A DNA stretch of 64,000 nucleotides from an uncultured Prevotella sp. Its GTDB lineage: Bacteria > Bacteroidota > Bacteroidia > Bacteroidales > Bacteroidaceae. Positions 61,460-64,000 of this stretch are shown piece after piece. Each line of letters opens with the position of its first letter. Position 1 is the first letter of the stretch. Where the stretch lies: contig CAMWVS010000006.1 of NCBI GenBank assembly GCA_947177775.1, positions 1 to 64,000 on the forward strand. The letters run 5' to 3'. The notes under the pieces were generated by a model. The model ran no database searches and had not been told where the DNA came from. It worked only from the letters and a program-made list of their open reading frames with translations. A program made the translations under genes and the position numbers.

Positions 61460-63706
61460 ATGCCAAGTGTTATGAATATAAATATAAAGAAATCATTGAA
61501 GATGGTTGCCGGCATCTTTTTAGCGGCCGGCAGCATGATTATCTCCTCGTGTACGGCAGAACCGGATGATTCCAATCTGTATACATTTACGGGTGAGACA
61601 ATCGAGGACTTCATAACTAACAATGAGTCGGATTTCAGTAATTTTAATTATATACTGAAGCGTGCCGGGTATGACAGAATCTTGAGTTCTTACGGAACGT
61701 ACAGCTGTTTCCTCCCCACTAATGATGCTGTCATCGCATACGTGCAGGAACTGTATAACGATGAGGATGCCATACTTCCCCATCATGGAATGCCGGCTGT
61801 CGCTGACCCTAACAATGTGCCGTTGGACAATCTGACAGACAGTCTCTGCCGCACCATAGCCATGTATCACGTGGCCGGTATCGTATATCGTGTTGCCGAC
61901 ATCAGCGATGGTTCTTCCAATGCTGTCGTTACTCCCCTTTCCGGTCCTCAGATTACCGCAAGTGTGGTTGACGGCTCGGTTCTGCTTAATGACAAAGCGA
62001 TGATTACATATAGTAGCGACAATGACGGTACTGACCTTGTCAACGGTATCGTACATGTGGTGAGCTCTGTTATCCCGCGTGCCACCAAGCTGGTGACCAC
62101 AGATCTTATAAAGGATGGCCGTTTCAACCGTTTTGCAGAGGCTCTTCGCCGTACAGGACTTGATCAGATGATGGAGAAGACCAAGAAAGAAGCGTCAAAG
62201 GAAGATCTTCCTACCATCACTCCCGGTGAGGACGGCGCTGCTTCTTATTGGGTAACTCCGGAACCCAGCGACATCAAGTTCACCATCTTTGCCGAGACCG
62301 ATGAGGTGTTCGAGGCACAGGGCATAACAGACCTTAATTCTTTGGTGCGCCACGCAGCAGAGTGGTATGGTAAGGCCGCTACGGGAAATTCGCGTGGAGA
62401 AAACGAAGGATGGTATGACTGGTATCGCAACAATGGTGTGGAGATAGATACCCGACTGGAGAGTGAAGGTGGTGACTATACAAAGGAAAACCACGTACTT
62501 AACATGTTTGTGCGTTATCACATCCTTTCATTCGGTGTGGATAGAAACGCTTTGCCAAATGACTATTGCGTTTATGATAAGTCTGGATGGACCGGCGATT
62601 CATTTGACTATTATGAGACCCTGCTCCCCAAGACTCTTATGAAGATGTGGTATGTGAACAGATTCCAGAACGCAACCATTAAGAAATATTACATCAACCG
62701 TTATGTGGAGAACAATACTCTTACCGACGGTGTCGGTGAGGCTGTTGAGACAGTCGGTTCAGACGGAATGCATGCCCTTCGTTTCACTGGAGTGGAAGTT
62801 GATGTCGAGAATGTGCTTCGTTCCATGAACGGATTTATCTATCCGATAAAGGACATCCTCATCTATAATAGTACGGTTCCTAACGGTGTTCTTAACGAGC
62901 GTTTGCGTTTTGACGTCCTTTCGCTTCTTGGTGAGACCATGAGCTCCGGCTTCAGAGGTATCTACTGTCAGGACATGGTGTCGCGCAGCGGCAATTCCAG
63001 CGTAGGACGTATCCGTTTCCCGGTTGACTATTTTGACAACGTTGTAGTTTACAATGGAAACAAAACAAAACTGGATATGAACCTGTTGGCAAATCCCGGT
63101 TCTAACTCATTCCTGCTCTATAAGGGAGACTCTTTCCAGGGCAAGGGTGTCTATGACCTTGCTATCAAGTTGCCTCCCGTACCGGATGGTCTGTATGAGC
63201 TTCGTGTGGCTGCAACAAACTTTGGCAACCGTGGCTCCATGCTGCAGTTCTATCTTGGTGAGGGTAGCTCCGATCTTAATGCAATGAGACCTATCGATAT
63301 TCCTATTGACTTGCGTATGGCAACAGATGTCGGCAGTGATGCCCGTCTGGCTGCTACGGGTTATGTTCCTTGCAATGATCCGACCAATTATCCTGACGAC
63401 TATGCCGATAGAGGTATTGAATCCGATAAGGTTATGCGTGCCCACAGCTATATGCGTGACGGATTGTCAATTGTGAAGGAGTCTGATGGCTCAAATTCAA
63501 AACCGTCAAGCATGAATGCCCGTTATGTAGCCTATCAGCTGCGTCGAATACTGTTGAAGGACGAGTTTAAGCAGAAAGACTATTGGCTCCGTATGAAGAC
63601 TGTGCTTCCCAAGTATGAAGACAAGAAATTCCAGCTGGACTACATCGAGCTTGTTCCTCAGAGCGTATATGATGGACGCGGCGTGTACAGAGAGGATTTG
63701 TATTAA
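61460..63706 (+). CDS. Fasciclin (FAS1) domain lipoprotein, second of three
   Basis: 748 residues. Lipobox ISSCTAEP after a signal segment MVAGIFLAAGSMI. FAS1 domain 1 at about 40-205 (NFNYILKRAGYDRILSSYG, TYSCFLPTNDAVIAYV, VNGIVHVVSSVIP), FAS1-like domain 2 at about 210-480 (GRFNRFAEALRRTGLDQM, KFTIFAETDEVFEAQG), and a C-terminal strand-rich domain at about 510-748 (VDYFDNVVVYNGNKTKLDMN, VYDLAIKLPPVPDGLYELRV, FQLDYIELVP) that looks like a galactose-binding or cell-wall-type jelly roll. It starts 2 bases after susD, so its translation is coupled to it. Likely a surface accessory protein of the SusCD channel. Confidence 0.82.
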   Translation: MPSVMNINIKKSLKMVAGIFLAAGSMIISSCTAEPDDSNLYTFTGETIEDFITNNESDFSNFNYILKRAGYDRILSSYGTYSCFLPTNDAVIAYVQELYNDEDAILPHHGMPAVADPNNVPLDNLTDSLCRTIAMYHVAGIVYRVADISDGSSNAVVTPLSGPQITASVVDGSVLLNDKAMITYSSDNDGTDLVNGIVHVVSSVIPRATKLVTTDLIKDGRFNRFAEALRRTGLDQMMEKTKKEASKEDLPTITPGEDGAASYWVTPEPSDIKFTIFAETDEVFEAQGITDLNSLVRHAAEWYGKAATGNSRGENEGWYDWYRNNGVEIDTRLESEGGDYTKENHVLNMFVRYHILSFGVDRNALPNDYCVYDKSGWTGDSFDYYETLLPKTLMKMWYVNRFQNATIKKYYINRYVENNTLTDGVGEAVETVGSDGMHALRFTGVEVDVENVLRSMNGFIYPIKDILIYNSTVPNGVLNERLRFDVLSLLGETMSSGFRGIYCQDMVSRSGNSSVGRIRFPVDYFDNVVVYNGNKTKLDMNLLANPGSNSFLLYKGDSFQGKGVYDLAIKLPPVPDGLYELRVAATNFGNRGSMLQFYLGEGSSDLNAMRPIDIPIDLRMATDVGSDARLAATGYVPCNDPTNYPDDYADRGIESDKVMRAHSYMRDGLSIVKESDGSNSKPSSMNARYVAYQLRRILLKDEFKQKDYWLRMKTVLPKYEDKKFQLDYIELVPQSVYDGRGVYREDLY

Positions 63707-63734
63707 TAACAAACAATAAAAGTTTAAGAATTAT

Positions 63735-64000
63735 ATGAAGCGAAATAAATTAATATACAGCATGATTGCGGCGACGACATTGTTCGCCGCATCATGCACC
63801 GACTTCGATGATTATAATGAGGCCTACACGGACAGCAATCCTTTGGGAAATGCTTCTTTGTGGGAGAACATTGAGGCTAATGGTGAATTGTCCCAGTTCG
63901 CTGAGGTGCTGAAGTATGTCGGTTATGATAAGGAGTTGCAGAACTCACGTACATATACGGTATGGGCTCCTCTTAACGGAACATTTGATTACAAGTCTCT
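63735..64000 (+). CDS. Fasciclin-like lipoprotein, third of three (partial, N-terminal)
   Basis: Missing from the ORF track because it runs off the window. ATG at 63735, 28 bases after the previous stop; 88 codons visible. It encodes a lipoprotein signal (MIAATTLFAASC) and then a FAS1-type opening: LWENIEANGELSQFAEVLKYVGYDKEL and the strand TYTVWAPLNGTF. Same operon as SusC and SusD. Confidence 0.8.
   Translation, partial: MKRNKLIYSMIAATTLFAASCTDFDDYNEAYTDSNPLGNASLWENIEANGELSQFAEVLKYVGYDKELQNSRTYTVWAPLNGTFDYKS

Overview
The window looks like chromosomal DNA of a Bacteroidales bacterium, most likely Prevotella or a close relative. The evidence is a fused MurF-alanine racemase next to a GSCFA gene, SusC/SusD-type outer-membrane proteins, polysaccharide-degrading lipoproteins and lyases, C-terminal tails of the type IX secretion kind, and repeated promoters with the Bacteroidetes -7 box TAnnTTTG placed 10-90 bp before start codons. 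No rRNA, tRNA, CRISPR array, transposase or integrase gene was seen.

Layout. 1-7 kb: end of a GSCFA gene, murF-alr (with an in-frame repeat cassette), a hexuronate-type MFS transporter, then on the minus strand a membrane PAS-like protein and a nitroreductase. 6-11 kb (minus): a secreted thioredoxin-fold/propeller protein, a membrane TPR-HTH regulator and a BASS-family transporter. 11-19 kb (minus): housekeeping block of dnaA, an MCE/MlaD protein with an overlapping N-acetylmuramoyl-alanine amidase, folB and the cobalamin-dependent ribonucleotide reductase nrdJ. 19-24 kb: a TonB-dependent receptor converging on a two-propeller GH43-like enzyme across a repeat-built 45-bp perfect inverted repeat.

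24-35 kb is a surface-polysaccharide locus: two divergent glycosyltransferase operons carrying paralogous GT2 and GT4 genes, separated by 1.5 kb of non-coding DNA. This spacer holds a dispersed 381-bp element (second copy at 8.3 kb), a tandemly duplicated promoter, and a 34-bp inverted repeat that could let a promoter flip between the two operons. 35-38 kb is a large macroglobulin-like surface protein.

38-53 kb is a pectin (rhamnogalacturonan I) degradation region: a GH2 enzyme, two PL11 rhamnogalacturonan lyases (one fused to a long beta-strand-repeat region) and a large multi-module surface protein. Three consecutive proteins end in type IX secretion-like tails. 53-64 kb is one long operon, FAS1 lipoprotein - SusC - SusD - FAS1 lipoprotein - FAS1 lipoprotein (cut by the window end), an outer-membrane uptake or adhesion system with no degradative enzyme in view.

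The strongest candidates for something undescribed are the in-frame inverted-repeat cassette inside murF, the putative invertible promoter between the glycosyltransferase operons, the paired 381-bp elements, and the fasciclin-SusCD operon. Functional assignments rest on reading motifs by eye; no database search was run.
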